From NCBI GenBank assembly GCA_008692225.1, contig VICG01000007.1, forward strand, positions 717,501-781,500: a stretch of DNA of 64,000 nt, written 5' to 3'. Of the stretch, positions 62,532-64,000 are shown piece by piece. The stretch is from Monilinia fructicola. Its lineage: Eukaryota; Ascomycota; Leotiomycetes; Helotiales; Sclerotiniaceae. A model generated the notes under the pieces. That model made no database searches. It saw nothing but the letters and a program-made list of their open reading frames with translations, and was not told the DNA's origin. The position numbers and the translations under genes are program-made. Within the stretch, counting starts at the first letter, position 1; every line of letters starts with the position of its first letter.

Positions 62532-62540
62532 GGTAATTTT
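62233..62540. repeat. Diverged direct duplication, two ~107 bp copies with ~200 bp period
   Basis: 62233-62340 (ATTCATCGCAAGTTTTTTGG to AAAGAAAGCAAGG) and 62434-62540 (ATTCATCGAAAGTCTTCTGG to GAAAGAAAGCATGG) align along their full length at roughly 70 percent by eye. Confidence 0.75.
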
Positions 62541-63481
62541 GGCAAAGATTGAACAACATAAAACCTCTGGGGATGCGATCGACTCGTTTGAATGTTACAC
62601 AGCAGGCGAGCACGTTGAGATCATTGGCTTTTCTTTCGTGAAGCAACTGTTTTCACGAAAGCAAGAAACTGACCGATTTACTAGTGCATTGCAATTTGCG
62701 ATCTGGTTAAGCATCAATTATTAGCAAGGAGAGGATGGGAATTCTAGGGCGGTGGGTATAGCAGTAAATTTGCAAAGAGACCTTACAATTTTCTTGCTTT
62801 GATGATATTGTGAAAGTCAGGTGAGATGATAGGATTATGAGTAACAAATCATTGGAAGCATCACAAGCTCTGCTAAAATTAATATGGAGCCAGGGGCTTC
62901 ATTCGCATATCGTGATTGCATTGTCAAAATATGAGATATGACTGAAATATGCCGTGGTTCATTGCACAATCTAGATATCCAACCTCATCATTTCTATACG
63001 AGAAGCTTGAAGAAGCGAATTTACCATGTCTAGATTACAAGGGTGGTTTGAAGGAAAGAGCTTGAAAATGTTCTGTGTAGAAACTGTATGCAGGAAGTGA
63101 AGTACCGAACAATGTCAGAAGTAGATACAAAGCGACTCTTAATTCAAATTCGTAGCGCTTGACCATGATAAACAAGGTCAAAAATGAACAGGCAGAGTAA
63201 CACGTGAGTTAGAAGGCAGCGGACGAAGAAACTTTTTTTGCTTGCTAGTAGAAAGATTCGATCCTATTGAAATCCAGAACGTGAAAAGAATAGTGTAAGA
63301 CATCAGATGCTAAGTCTATTCACATAACCCATCCCCTCCTCAAATTTTTGATACTAACAGCCATTCCTGCTGCGCTGTTGACCATCGCGTCATCTTGCAG
63401 GCTCTTTCATTTATCTTAAGTAGGAGAGTCTCGTGGGCATTCCTGTTGTAACATGCCTTCACAATATCCTTGAGATAGATT
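62541..63481. other. Non-coding spacer
   Basis: Nothing coding supported; 3' flank of the last gene. Confidence 0.5.
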
Positions 63482-64000
63482 TTATACCTTGGACGTAATA
63501 GTATTGATTTGGCTTCCAGTATCTAAATGAGGGAAACTATTCCTCACCGACATCTGTGGGGACTCGGTTTGTTGAATTTTCTGCTGATCTCCCACCCGAG
63601 CTCCCAACTGCAGTTCTGCCTGTCGCCCTATTTGCTGCCACGAGCGATTGTTACTCCCACCTTGCCTTTTGGTTCGTATACCATTAACCTGAACCCCTGT
63701 TCCAGCATGCCTGTTTCTAATGAAATTTCCCTTCAGCTCCAATTGAAGCTGAGGAGCGCCTGAATTTAAACACAGATTAAGCCCGTTGATCTGCGTCCCT
63801 TCTGAACCACGCATTGTTGCATTGCTGTGGAACAGTACGTCGTCAAAAGAAACCAGATCACTCTGATCTGCGTCTCCTTCGACATGATCTCCATTAATCT
63901 GTAAGCCAGGACCCTCAAGAGCATTACCCGCAATCTCTATAGATTGAGCAATAGGCTCATTCCCATATCTCACGGCAGGAATATCCTCAGAATTGATCCA
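63482..64000 (-). CDS. 5'-partial protein with repeated GxQ[IV]NG motifs
   Basis: The frame is open to the window edge and ends at 63482; about 172 residues are visible. It is hydrophilic and rich in Gln, Asn, Gly and Ser. Four related motifs occur: GPGLQINGDHVEG, GSEGTQINGLN, GTGVQVNGIRTK and DTGSQINTIT, spaced about 40-50 residues apart. A terminal sequence SKV ends the protein. No known domain is seen. Such spaced Gly-Gln-Asn-Gly motifs are reminiscent of low-complexity amyloid-type repeats of fungal recognition proteins, but I cannot assign it. The last Met-like start at 63973 is a GTG inside a longer frame, so the true start lies outside. Confidence 0.6.
   Translation of the reverse strand, partial: WINSEDIPAVRYGNEPIAQSIEIAGNALEGPGLQINGDHVEGDADQSDLVSFDDVLFHSNATMRGSEGTQINGLNLCLNSGAPQLQLELKGNFIRNRHAGTGVQVNGIRTKRQGGSNNRSWQQIGRQAELQLGARVGDQQKIQQTESPQMSVRNSFPHLDTGSQINTITSKV

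Overview
This window is nuclear DNA of a filamentous ascomycete (Pezizomycotina). The evidence is short GT-AG introns of about 48-230 bp, many with a CTAAC or CTAAT branch site, intron-bearing tRNAs, fungal gene families (HET-domain protein, GH43-CBM35, GH79, DHA1 transporter, COA6) and A+T-rich, C-to-T decayed repeats of the kind left by repeat-induced point mutation (RIP). The protein families feel most like a leotiomycete (Helotiales), but that placement is an impression and not a search result.

Layout. 1-1183: 3' end of a leucine-rich-repeat gene. 1184-5370: microsatellites and an 852 bp foldback DNA element (3851-4702). 5371-7351 (-): secreted GH43 exo-galactanase-like gene with CBM35, carrying three frame breaks. 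8547-9239: second copy of the foldback family, one end strongly decayed. 11600-12560 (-): decayed gene. 12564-13845 (+): SLAC1/TehA-type carrier. 13846-17700: microsatellites and an AT island. 17701-19548 (+): secreted GH79 glycosidase, six exons. 20863-21099 (+): small Cys-rich protein. 22348-26472: tRNA-Pro, tRNA-Ile, a broken HET gene and tRNA-Gln. 27347-28830: an unexplained array of a ~33 bp motif. 31965-34040 (+): MFS drug/polyamine-type transporter. 35301-35912 (+): small single-TM protein. 36548-38000 (-): GT17 glycosyltransferase. 39957-40756: an 800 bp MITE with a TA target duplication. 43112-44239 (+): decayed gene. 44795-45237 (-): COA6. 46771-48229 (+): AnmK-like kinase with several frame breaks. 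55128-58222 (+): large conserved protein of unknown function. 59563-62531 (-): two more decayed genes. 63482-64000 (-): 5'-truncated protein with repeated GxQ[IV]NG motifs.

How it fits together. There is no gene cluster or operon-like unit. Two secreted glycosidases (GH43, GH79) suggest breakdown of plant arabinogalactan and glucuronoside. The HET fragment, the TPR-like fragment and the repeat-motif protein near 64 kb recall fungal recognition or incompatibility loci. The rest is housekeeping (COA6, tRNAs, transporters, GT17).

Two patterns stand out. First, at least six otherwise convincing genes contain single-base length changes, mostly in short homopolymers or simple repeats, so either many genes here are young pseudogenes or the assembly has uncorrected indels. 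Second, there is a motif array at 27.3-28.9 kb that matches no standard feature class. All intron and frame calls were made by eye; no search was run.
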